This document shows positions 23,566-33,568 of a stretch of DNA of 64,000 bases, piece by piece (the first letter of the stretch is position 1; each line of letters begins with the position of its first letter). Origin of the DNA: Beverwykella pulmonaria (taxonomy: Eukaryota; Ascomycota; Dothideomycetes; Pleosporales; Melanommataceae). The stretch covers positions 1,734,263 through 1,798,262 of the forward strand of contig BCHH01000003.1 in assembly GCA_001599595.1 (NCBI GenBank). The letters run 5' to 3'. The position numbers were made by a program, and so were the translations under genes. The notes beneath the pieces are model-generated. The model saw nothing but the letters and a program-made list of their open reading frames with translations. It was not told the DNA's origin and ran no database searches.

Positions 23566-24741
23566 ATGCCCGAACCCAGCTCAACAGACGACGCCCTTCT
23601 CGCGCGCCTCAACGCCCTCAAGAAATCGAGCGTTAGCTTCGACACTACGCATGCATCCTCCATCACACCCTCTATGCCCACAGCAACCATAGTGCCAGAA
23701 GATAGCCTCGCAGCGCGGTTCGCGCGCCTGGGCTCTGCATCCCCTTCTGCTTCACCAAAGCCGAGCCGCACAATTTCTACAAATACAAATGAGGCACCAA
23801 TAATAGCACCAGGCGCGCCGAGCTATCTCGAGGGTGTGGCGGAGGGAATAGGGAGCAGTGGGGAAGGAGGACAAATGAATGAGGAGGATGAGCGGAGTTT
23901 GGAGGAGTTGCTTGGGGAGCTGGGAGGTGGAGGGTCGTGGGATATTTCTAAGGATGAGCAGGGGGATGTGGGAAGGATGTTAAGGGACGTTAAGAGGATA
24001 CTGCCGGATGTGAGGGAGTCGATGGGGAGGGGGGAGGAGGCGGAAAGGGAAAAAGGTAGTGGGTCCGGGAAGAAGGGAGAAGGAGAGGGGTTGACGGATT
24101 GGGAGAATGTCGAGGTTGATGTTGGGAGTGGGGGTGTAAGAGTCGGGAAGGGGGGGCAGGGCGAGGTGGAGGGGGAAGGAGAGGGGAAGGAAGAGAAGAA
24201 AACAGAGGATGAAGAGGCGGACGATGTGATTGCGAGGATTATGGCGGAGTTGTCTATTGAAAGAAAATATGATCCTCCGCCCAACGATGATGAAGAGTCA
24301 GGGGATCAACAGTCCTTATCTAGAGAATTTCAACCCACCACCGATGACAACACAGAACTCTCCCTCCCCTCCGCGCCCACATCCCTTCCCACCCTCTCCG
24401 AACCCACCACAATCGACGACGCCCTCACCGCCCGCTTCGCCTCCCTCTCTCAATCCCCCCAATCTTCAGCCCTCGACCTCCCCTCCGCCCCATCTTTCCA
24501 CCCCTCCGCCAAACCGCCTACAATAATCTCCAAAGTGAAGCACACAGACGAAGAAATTGACACATGGTGTATAATATGCAATGATGATGCTACGCTGAAG
24601 TGTCTGGGCTGCGAGGGCGATTTGTATTGTCAGAATTGCTGGATGGAGGGGCATAGGGGGGAAGGGGCTGGGTTTGAGGAGAGGAGGCATAAGGCGGTGC
24701 TGTTTAGTAAGAAGAAGAAGGAACCCGCTGCGGCTGCATAG
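23566..24741 (+). CDS. ANCHR/ZFYVE19-like zinc-finger protein
   Basis: Single-exon gene, 391 aa. The C-terminus (about 330-385) has a compact Cys/His module, [22 protein letters not shown]...CWMEGH, then a His near the end. This matches the B-box-like zinc finger at the C-terminus of ANCHR (ZFYVE19), the abscission-checkpoint regulator that binds VPS4 and CHMP4C in animals. Two copies of a short motif, [11 protein letters not shown] at the start and [11 protein letters not shown] near 300, resemble the repeated MIM-like helices of that family. The middle is Glu/Gly-rich and low in complexity. The animal FYVE finger is absent. A role in ESCRT/cytokinesis is inferred from the family only. Confidence 0.75.
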   Translation: MPEPSSTDDALLARLNALKKSSVSFDTTHASSITPSMPTATIVPEDSLAARFARLGSASPSASPKPSRTISTNTNEAPIIAPGAPSYLEGVAEGIGSSGEGGQMNEEDERSLEELLGELGGGGSWDISKDEQGDVGRMLRDVKRILPDVRESMGRGEEAEREKGSGSGKKGEGEGLTDWENVEVDVGSGGVRVGKGGQGEVEGEGEGKEEKKTEDEEADDVIARIMAELSIERKYDPPPNDDEESGDQQSLSREFQPTTDDNTELSLPSAPTSLPTLSEPTTIDDALTARFASLSQSPQSSALDLPSAPSFHPSAKPPTIISKVKHTDEEIDTWCIICNDDATLKCLGCEGDLYCQNCWMEGHRGEGAGFEERRHKAVLFSKKKKEPAAAA

Positions 24742-26710
24742 ATATAGAGTTCATGATAAGAGTTACAATAACTGGGCATTGAGTCTGTGATTCTGCAGAG
24801 CATAAAGATCATTTCTTCGCAATGCAAAACAGCAAGATACTTCTATGTCTACCCTTCTATCTTTCCCTATATAAGTCTTTCTACTTTTAGATCCCTGAAG
24901 AAAGAGATGGTCCTCATGCTTACTCATCGGAACCAAAACAAGTCAAAAACATACAACAGTAGGTATTCGCCAATGGTCACCCACTCGACTACTAACCCAC
25001 CGGTAAGCCCATTCAGTGCACGAGATCGGACGGGTTCGTCTGCTTGGAGCTTCCTATGGTCGTATGTGGAGGACTTGCTTCTATTTGATGTATATATAGG
25101 GTGGCGTTGGGGTGTAGATATTGTCAGCGCGCACTAAACACCATAGAACATATAGCAATAGTGACGATTCAGCGAGCAGACTCTGTATGAAGTCAAATAA
25201 GGGATTGCCATTACACTTAATAAAGACAGAAGAGTGTTTAATTTAGACGTGCGTATTGAGGGTTATCAGTCGTCCGCATATTTGTATTTGTGTCAGAGCA
25301 TATGCTTGCAGTCATAAATCTTCAACTACCTGCACTTCCAAATCTTTCTCCACCTCTTTCAATTAGCCTCATATTGCCCAGCTTCAACCTTTTGCACTCA
25401 AGTACTTGTCATGCGACTTCAAACCTTGTCTGCATTTTCAAGAATCCCCAACGCAGCACTGTTGATCAACTTCCTTTCCAAAAGCTAAGAGATGTAATCA
25501 ATAACCCAAGACTGGCAATTTTGGCCTTCAAATGTCAGTAAACCTTGCTGCAAACCTTGCTTAGACTACAACTTACACCAAAAGGGTCCAACAGCCTCTA
25601 ACGAACCCCCGGCGTCCCCACCCTTTTTGCCTCCCTCTCCAACCCATCTCCTATCTTCACATCTTCGCTCGCCTTCTCATCCCCTGGTGCATCCTACACT
25701 AGTACATCTTCTACTCCACCGACCGTAATTGAACTGAACTTCTGTGGTCGTCATCGGTATTGCAGTTCCGCCTAAACTGGGGAGAGCACCTGGTGAAGGG
25801 CATACCGACTGCATTGAACGTCTTTCTGACGTGTGGAGAGGCGAGGGAGGGTACAAACTGAGCCCAGTGCACCGAGACGCAGCTGTGCGAGTTGGGGGAG
25901 GTTTTGGAAACCTCCGGGGTAGATGGCGAGGTTGATTATATGCGACATTATGAAGAAATTGATAGGAGAGAGTAGATAGGGGGGAGATTTGTGAATGTGC
26001 CTTGCAGGTATACAGGTACAATTGTTGCTGCCCGAGGCGAGTATGAATACGCGAAGAGTGTTGTTGCTATAGGGACGGCATTATGGGTTGAGAAATATCG
26101 AGTGTATCTAGGCAGGAATGAATGAGCTATTTTGGATATTTTAAGGAGAAAGGCCTGCGCTAAGGAATAATTTGTTGTGAAGCTGAAAGTGCCCCTGAAC
26201 AAATCAATCAAAAGAAAATAATTTTTTGTAGTCTGACCATCGCAATTCCAGTGCTCCTGTAACTCTTGAAAATCTAAGCGGCTAAAGGATTGCTGGAACG
26301 AACTAATATCTGTGATGGAAATCGCAAAGGCGGAATGGGGATATCTTAATGGATTTTCAGAATGAGATAACCCTTTTTCCCGAAAACCAAAAGGTACACA
26401 ACGGGTGAATGAAGTTGGCATGTCGGAGGATAGAAGCCGTGGTAGGGACAGTGATGTTAAGGTTCTTCGGCTTGTCTGGGTCCGGCTTAGTCCCTTTTCT
26501 TGTGCCCCTCGCTCTGCTGCGTAAGTTGGAGATCGGACTTAAACCCTAGGCCTTATGTGAGGATAAGCTTTTTTTACCGAGTCGATGACTCCTCTACTTT
26601 TTCTCATGCCTTGACAATAGACGGCGTTTTGCGACCTCTTTGAAGACTATTGAGTAATTATTTTGTATAAATCGTCGCTCACTTATATACATCCTTCCTA
26701 TTATACTAGA
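24742..26710. other. gene-free stretch
   Basis: Almost 2 kb, AT-richer than the flanking genes. Both strands carry only short, domain-free frames. No repeat longer than simple pyrimidine tracts and no RNA gene was recognised. Confidence 0.5.
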
Positions 26711-28435
26711 ATGGCACAGAGCAAGACCGAGGATTGGTTGGCTAGGTATGCAAACAACTACCATGCGTGGAAGAAAGAGATTCTGGATGGGAAGTCTGTC
26801 TACAAGCGTCCACTCGGGCTAGTTGAATCATCTTTCGACGTGGATGGAACCGACTTCGGAGGACGAGCGGATATGAATGCCCTTTTCACACTCGAAATCA
26901 AACATGCACTACCCTCCAAGGAAGCCTTCCGTAGAAGAATCGCACTTGCGTGGGCAAATCTACGCCTGCAGCATGTCATGCTTCAGAGCAGAGTCCACCA
27001 AGACAAAGAGTCGGGGAAACGGAGTTTCGTCATCGATCTTCAGAACAGCAAAGACGAGGTTATTGAAGAGACATTGAAGTCTATTGTCTGGGTGGAGGAT
27101 ATATATGACTCGGTCGATGGATATGACCTTCATCGGCACTGTCTAAACGTCGCGCGAATTATCGATCCATCTCAATGTCTGTCCCGCATGCACGTCCTGC
27201 CACTGCGACCCTTGCCCAGCGGCAACTTCGAGTTACAGTTCTTAATCATCATGGCACATCAAATCTCAGACGGACTGACGGCATACAACTGGTTCTCGCA
27301 CTTCCTCCGCATTCTCAACACGCCAGCCTCAGACATCGAAAAGGAAGTAGACATCTATAGGTTTCCAGAGAGCATCGCAACGCGGCTTCCGCTTGCACAA
27401 GAAGATCTGTACCCGCCAGTGGCCACTAACAAGGCAAGTGCAAGATGGTTTTGGGCAATCATGAGGGTGTTGAGACATAAAGCGAAAGCATTGCCACCGA
27501 CCTTCATCAATCCCCTCCGTCGAGACTATAGGTTTCCCGAGGCAATGTCATATCCTCCTACGTATTCTCAGCTGTTCGATTACTCCGAGGCGAACAAACC
27601 TCCCATGAACTCCGGGCATCACGTCGCAGTCCTCTCGAAGACTGCCTCCGACCGGCTCATCCAGCTCTCCCGCTCCATCAAAGTCAGTGTTGGCGCTGGT
27701 TGTTTTGCTCTCGCTGGGCTCGCTATGATGGACATAGAAGAGAAGCGACGCCCAAACATTCTGGACTCAAAACGCCGTCCTTTCGCCGCCTCTTTCCCCT
27801 TGAATCCCCGAGCATTTTTCGGCTTCACGACACCTCCAGACTCTTGCATGTTAGCATTCAGCGACGGGGTCGTGATGCCTTTCCTCCCCTCCTCTCTTCC
27901 TATCGAAGCACGCTTCAAATTGACAGCGAAACAAGCGAATCGACAACTGCGAGTATATCAGAAACGACTCAAGGCTGCCGAAGTGAACATCAGCCTCGAA
28001 CCGCACTCCTCCGGTCGGCTCCTCGCAAACAGCTACCTATTCCAAATTGAGCGCGTAGAGTCCAAGCTCCCTGCCGCCCGCAAGACCGGCCTCAATCCCC
28101 AAGGCAGCTTACCTGCAAACACGAGCCAATTTGGAGCTACCTGTGGCGTCAGTTCTGTGGGTTCCACAGCGACATTTTTCCGGCCGGGAATGTATGATTT
28201 CGCTGAGCTGGGGAAAGTGGAAGAGAAGGACCTTGTAGCCAACTTTAGGGACTTCAAGATGGGCGTGAGGGCTAGGGACAATGAATTCTTGATCGGAAGC
28301 TCGACGGATTCGCAGGGAATTGTGAAATTTGGCGTTTCGTATGATGAGAGTGCGATTTCGAAAGAGGCGGCGGAGGCCTGGGGCGAGAAGATTGAGTCAT
28401 TGTTGGATTTTTATGAGGAACGACCGGGACTGTGA
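26711..28435 (+). CDS. CoA-dependent acyltransferase-like protein (HxxxDG)
   Basis: Single-exon gene, 574 aa. It has the core motif of the chloramphenicol-acetyltransferase/condensation superfamily, H183-x-x-x-D187-G188 (MAHQISDG), about one third in. The long C-terminal half (FGFTTPPDSCMLAF, GVSYDESAISKEAAEAWGEKIESLL) fits the second lobe, including the closing helix. It resembles fungal alcohol/trichothecene-type O-acyltransferases and orphan condensation-like proteins. The plant BAHD DFGWG motif is not seen. The substrate cannot be read from sequence. It stands alone, with no synthase or P450 beside it, at the edge of the gene-poor island. Start chosen at ATG 26711; a frame-open stretch upstream lacks another ATG in good context. 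Confidence 0.8.
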   Translation: MAQSKTEDWLARYANNYHAWKKEILDGKSVYKRPLGLVESSFDVDGTDFGGRADMNALFTLEIKHALPSKEAFRRRIALAWANLRLQHVMLQSRVHQDKESGKRSFVIDLQNSKDEVIEETLKSIVWVEDIYDSVDGYDLHRHCLNVARIIDPSQCLSRMHVLPLRPLPSGNFELQFLIIMAHQISDGLTAYNWFSHFLRILNTPASDIEKEVDIYRFPESIATRLPLAQEDLYPPVATNKASARWFWAIMRVLRHKAKALPPTFINPLRRDYRFPEAMSYPPTYSQLFDYSEANKPPMNSGHHVAVLSKTASDRLIQLSRSIKVSVGAGCFALAGLAMMDIEEKRRPNILDSKRRPFAASFPLNPRAFFGFTTPPDSCMLAFSDGVVMPFLPSSLPIEARFKLTAKQANRQLRVYQKRLKAAEVNISLEPHSSGRLLANSYLFQIERVESKLPAARKTGLNPQGSLPANTSQFGATCGVSSVGSTATFFRPGMYDFAELGKVEEKDLVANFRDFKMGVRARDNEFLIGSSTDSQGIVKFGVSYDESAISKEAAEAWGEKIESLLDFYEERPGL

Positions 28436-29089
28436 GATTTAATTTCGGGGATTTGCAATGACGTCTAGTCCGGAAGGAGCTGGGTGCTTTTGAGCAATGT
28501 CTATAGACAATCGCACATTGCTAGAGGACTTCGTAGGATCTGGTATGCGCTGAGGCGGCATTGTGCTCAGCCACCTCGCCGTTCATAATTTCCATCATGC
28601 TCAAGATGACCATCGTCACCGCCAAGTACGCCTCTGAGATCTTTCTGAAGTCTTCTTCGTCAGTGGACCTTAACTTCGAAACACTAGCATATTTTCACCA
28701 TTTCACGATTACAATGAGTCTCACACAGCCAAGTCCTGAACACCCACGAACTGGGACGTACTAATAGACTGACATTATTCTGTAAGCCCTACGACAGCGA
28801 TGGCTAATGTGCGGTCTTCTGGCCGTCTCGGGGTGTCATTTAGTCGTGCTTGCAAACGATACTACCATCGGGCGCCTCCACTGCCAGCAATTGGTGCAAT
28901 TTATCTCCGAATTCTCCGCCGGGTGGGAAGAGACAACAAAAGCGTTAGCTGGGTGTGGACACTGCCTTGATCGAATACGAAACGGAGAAGGCCGGTAGGT
29001 AAATATGAGGTATTCTATGTCGTGTACACTGGACGTTGGCTGACTGCATAATCTATCAAGACATTTCCCCAGCGCTTATGGTCCATTAT
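28436..29089. other. gene-free stretch at island border
   Basis: About 650 bp after the acyltransferase gene. Short frames here (for example 28807-28998, MCGLLAVSGCHLVVL) might be further decayed parts of the transcription-factor relic that follows, but the similarity is too weak to call. Confidence 0.4.
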
Positions 29090-29625
29090 CAATTACAAGA
29101 CTTTATTATGACGACTCTGGGCTTCGTTATTGGCGAGAGTCATGAGACAATGTACGCTCAAGCCGTCAGCATCTTGAAATCAACATAATTATCAGAAACT
29201 TCAAGCTCACGCGCATTTCCCTCCAGTAGCAATGATAACACGCCCCCCACACTACTCCCTGCCTTAACACACTCCCATCACGCATGACAGAAGCCTTTGG
29301 AAGACCAGACAACACGAGATTTCTTAGCCGTCATATCAGCCATTGCTGCTTCAGTCGAATGCTATGCTATCAGCTTTACTCCCAACAAGGTAGGATTGGC
29401 ATGGTGCCGTATGGCGATATGGTTGATCAAAATCTCGGATCACTTCAGCAACATAATTTCGAACGACAACTCGACCGCCCTGGTGGTTCTCGCCCACTGG
29501 GCAGCGTTTTGGTACGGCATGCTGAGCGTTGTGGTTGTTGGTTCTTAAAAGCTTTAGCGGAGAAGATTACGAGACCGATTGCGGAACGACTTCCCGCATA
29601 GAATCGCACCATTCAGTCTGGTTGA
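29090..29625 (+). pseudogene. decayed C-terminal part of a fungal Zn2Cys6-type transcription factor
   Basis: One frame reads ...LQDFIMTTLGFVIGESHETMYAQAVSILKS, stops at TAA near 29188, reopens, and continues to STALVVLAHWAAFWYGML before another stop at 29546. The phrase ALVVLAHWAAF, preceded by a short helix (AIWLIKISDHFS), is the kind of sequence found near the C-terminus of fungal C6 regulators (UPC2-like, DUF3468/Fungal_trans_2 region). A continuation in another frame (FLKALAEKITRPIAERL) fits the family's final helix and would need a frameshift. No zinc cluster (CxxC...) was found upstream. I read this as a relic, with moderate doubt. Confidence 0.4.
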
Positions 29626-30736
29626 ATGCCTAGAGCATATCTGATCAGAACGGAGAAAGTCTTTCTGGAATCTCTGAAAGAAAGAATTGACAAACCGTCA
29701 AAGTTTCCCCCCCTCCCCCCAAAAAACTTGCGGTGTCCCACACTTATAAACGCTAAAGGCTTTTTCTTTTTTCTTCTTTAGTTTCTGAAGACGAGAGTAA
29801 TCGTGATAGAGTAACATCAAGCAACCAGACCTACGCCGAAAAATTTGTCCTTGGACATTCACAGGAATTATGAGTAATATAGGTACGAGCAGAAATTGAG
29901 GAACTAGATTGATTGATTGTAGTTCGCGGGGAGCTTTGGTCTTGTTAACTAACCAGCGCTCTCCGGATAGCTCTATTTCCGAGTAACTCTCGTGTTACCT
30001 GCGTATCAAGCGTTTCGACCTGAGAAAGCAACATACTGAAGTTACTTTTGCGGCGACACGCTCCTACACCACCTAGATCGTCACAGGAATGCAGAAGTTG
30101 GAATAAAGCAGAAGTATACATACACCCTGAGAAGGACTACCTATAATGGTGTCGAGTATATCTATCTGAGACATGGTCGCTACAAACCCGTGAAGTGGTC
30201 TGTGGCACAGCCTGGTGTACCTTGTCGGATACCACAAAGCGCTTAACAATGGGCCTTCACCGTTCGGTAGATGACCTAGAGCAAAAGAGAAGTACTTTTC
30301 ACAGAAAATGAGCCTCCAGGTGTAAATGCATGGCTCTAGTAATGATAATTTTCAAACTCCCTCGAGCTAGTATTCTATGTGTTGTTTGTTTGGGTACGTA
30401 TGTGGATACTATCGTAAAAAAGCGATTGTGATGGCTCTACTTGAACCATTTAGGGAGCCACGAACGGCGAGGACTTGAGGAGTCGTTGCCAGAGTCTGTT
30501 TGTTCGCGTTAGCTTCCATGGATTTCAACCTGAGTGAGATAGAACTAACTCGAACTGTCCCTCGAGAAATCCGACCCGAGCGATGTTCGTGGGTGGTACT
30601 CAGGCACTTCGCTTGAACATGTTGATTTTCTTGTCATGGCATAGTCTGTGTAGTCTTTGTTCTTGCTGACTTCGTAATGGGAGAAGGAACACACCCTTGT
30701 ACAGTTTCGTCGCACAGGGCAGGAACTGCCGGTTTT
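29626..30736. other. gene-free stretch
   Basis: About 1.1 kb without coding signal. It includes a C-rich homopolymer stretch near 29706-29720 followed by six A. It lies at the 3' side of the retroelement remnant; I could not find a matching long terminal repeat here. Confidence 0.45.
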
Positions 30737-33120
30737 CTAGCGGCCTACATGTTGATCGATGCGAGGGCTTGAAGGTATGTAGAGACCCAGCTGCTGCAAG
30801 AAGCATTCGTGGGATTCGGCTGATATAGGCTCGATATTCTGCTGTGCGAGGGCTTGACTAACCGCGCAGGTGTTGATAGGCTGTTGAAGCGCTGCATGTG
30901 CTGCATGTCGGCGGCTAGAGCGCTTATTGCGATTGTGTCGACTGGAGCACGCAGTACGGTCTAGTACAGGTTTTCCTTTGTGACGGTGGTTACAGATCTT
31001 TATATGACCAGGAGCAGTATCGTCGCACGACCGGTATCCGTCTGCGCCAGAGTCTGGAGCTGGTATATCAACCTCCAGCGGAGCACCTAGCTCTGGCAGG
31101 ACTGGCTCATCCATCTCCGCACTCCCACGTTGTGCAACTTCCACAGTATCACCCCCTCGAACAGGCGCCAGCTCAGTGACTTGTGAAGGCTCAGATTGTG
31201 ATAGTGATTGTGATCGCGTGAGGGAGACAGGCGGGGAAGGAGGATTGCGGTAGATCGTGAAGTATTCAGATGATTCGCTATCAATTGGATCTGCGATGCA
31301 GTTATCGCTCCACTGGACGCTGCTAGTCCTAGTGATATTCTGCGTCTCGATATCAGTGAGCTCAATTCTGTGAGTTGACTTAGCGAGATCAATCAGATTG
31401 GATGTATTGATATGGCCGTAGATATCGTGGAGCTCCTGCAGAGTGAGCTTGCGACGAGGTAGAGAGTTAGGCATATTCTGACTTGCATGAGTGGCGAAGG
31501 TCAAAGCCTGCGCTGCCTGTTCAGATGTTGGGGCCTCAAGGATATTTGGAATACCGTTGATATGAGGACAGAAGGCGACCTCCTTGTGGTCAGATTGGCG
31601 AAACAACTTCTCCTCCCAGCCGTAATAATAAAGGCCATTGGCGCGCAGCTTAGAGTAGGAGACTACGCTAAGGAAGAAGTCCTTGCAGAACACAGCGCCA
31701 GTGAGTCGAACGGTCTGTATAGGTCCATCCGATTTGACCATAGAGATCTGCGCTATACCAACACCTTGTATAGGAACCATGCCAGCACCAGTGCGGATAC
31801 CGGACGCGGTAGAGACTTTCTGTAGAGATATGAATTTGTCCTGGGTGTTGATGATGTGGCAATCGGATCTTGTATCGACGATCATACTGTTGCGCAGATC
31901 CTTCTCATGGGCGAGCTCAATAAGATCGTTGCTGACAGTGGCCATGACTGTAGGCAGAGTAACTGGCTCCCCATCATATATGTCCGATAGATTGTCCGCG
32001 GGATTGATGTCGTACTCAGTCCTGCTGGTGACGGCGGTGACGGTGGTATCCATGACGCCACCTAGAGAGGCAGCACTGATGATGCTATCGACCATTGCAG
32101 AGGTAGCCGCAGCCGTCTTGACGTCCGATGTAATCTTAGACGCGTTTCTAGCCCGCTAGGCTTCTAACGCGAGCTCAGGGTGTTTGTAGAAACAATTAGG
32201 ACCAGCGCCTACGTGCTTCTTGCCATATTCGCTGCAGAAGGCTGCTTCTGTGGCTGGCTTGGTATCCTTCTTGTCGTTACCAGCTGACTTCTTGTTGGGC
32301 TTCTGGCTACCGTTATTGGCGACAGTGTTGTTGTTGCTGCTGTTGTTTCGCGGCTTCGAGCGAGTGTTTTGGGCGGTTGCAAAGGTAGACTTGAAGGGAT
32401 CAGCATAGGTACGAGCTTCGTCGCATATCTCGCGAATCATTCCCTGGAGATTGAGGGTACGATTACGGCGTATACCCTCTCTGCGATCCTTGCAGTAGTC
32501 AGGCATAGAGGGTTCGAGCGCACCTAGGAAGCGGAAGATGACCTCTTCATTAGGGCAAGAGAGCTTGAACTCCTTCATACGAGCTAGCGCGGCTTGAAAC
32601 TTCTCGCAGAAGGCCAGCACTGTGGGGTATTGATCCGACTTCAGGCTGTGATAGTGCTGATAGACCGTGATCTTTTCAGTCAGCCCGTCGTGGCGCTAAT
32701 GGGTGACAATAGTCTGGTACATAGAATAGGCCGTCTTATGGGTTCGAACGGCCTCAAGCAGGTGCGCAGAAATGGTAGCCAGGATGACCTTCCGGATAGA
32801 AGCGTCCTTGTGCAGCCACTCCTTTCGTTCCTGCTTCTCCTCCTTGACTGTATATTGATGGCGTTATTGTATTTGTTTATCTCCTCCACGGCCTTGTTGT
32901 GAGCTTGAAGAACCGCTGTGTCGGCAAATTCCTCTGGAGTGAGGGCAGGCTTGTTACCCTGGAGCTTCGTGACTTGTGGGCAAGACTCAGTGCCGTGAAG
33001 GATTTCGAGAGCGTCGATGGATTCGGCCATAGTACACAGTTGTAGTTCCCAACGGGTGATATACTCCCCATTGATACCCAAAGGCCCGACGCCGTCGATC
33101 AGTGAGCGCGGATCTGCCAT
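30737..33120 (-). mobile_element. degenerate Ty1/copia retrotransposon fragment (gag, protease, pre-integrase)
   Basis: Read on the minus strand, gag begins at ATG 33120 (MADPRSLIDGVGPLG). A shift of frame occurs near 32848, and gag then continues to 32156 with an in-frame TAG near 32698. It ends in a broken zinc-knuckle-like stretch (CSEYGKKHVGAGPNC) and another TAG at 32158. The next frame, 32095-30737, holds the aspartic protease region, whose active site reads DTR instead of D(T/S)G, and a GAG-pre-integrase block (LHDIYGHINTSNLIDLAKS). It then jumps directly to the low-complexity Pro/Ser-rich region that normally follows integrase. The integrase catalytic core, reverse transcriptase and RNase H are missing. 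No terminal repeats were found. It is a dead, internally deleted copy. Confidence 0.85.
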
Positions 33121-33568
33121 CGTGATGAGGCTGCGGGCAAGACGACGAAATAAAGATCTGCTTGTAGAGAGAGCAGACGGTTGCCACGTGTTAGTAACGC
33201 AGAGAGCAATGGACACTACGGAAGTCCGGTAGCAAGATCGAGCTGTAGACGATTTACTACGTTCAGATAGCCGGGATAACTAGCAGTCTACTATGGAGAT
33301 GCTGATGCGCAAGTTAGCGACCCGGGTTTATAACCTGTCGAGATGTGACGAAGTGGATTGATAGAAAAATGATGTTCGTTGTAGTGATTCTACGGAGTAA
33401 ACATCGAGGTGACTCATCATGTGACCCACCGGCCAACACGCCCCTGACCTAACTGGTTGTCAAGAGCCCGAGGTCCCAGGGCTTCCTTCCAGAAAATTAT
33501 ATCGAGCGTCTTGTCACTTTAGATGCCATCCGGGAAGTGTTGAATGTAGGGGGCTGAAAGGAGAGAAT
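33121..33568. other. probable retroelement 5' flank / LTR remnant
   Basis: 448 bp upstream of the gag start (minus strand). It holds a TATAAA-like box (minus strand, near 33330) and sequence that could be leader or LTR of the element. Without a partner repeat this cannot be settled. Confidence 0.35.

Noticed and set aside
25677..26421. Two overlapping minus-strand frames in the 24.7-26.7 kb gap
   Set aside because: No domain, no conserved start, aromatic-rich random composition.
32500..32760. GGTTCGA-like tRNA B-box words (also at 40738 and 62290)
   Set aside because: No matching A-box or cloverleaf around them; those at 32.5-32.8 kb are part of gag coding sequence.
33217..33568. Possible LTR of the copia element
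   Set aside because: A TATA-like box and leader-like sequence are present, but no matching copy was found on the other side, so an LTR cannot be claimed.
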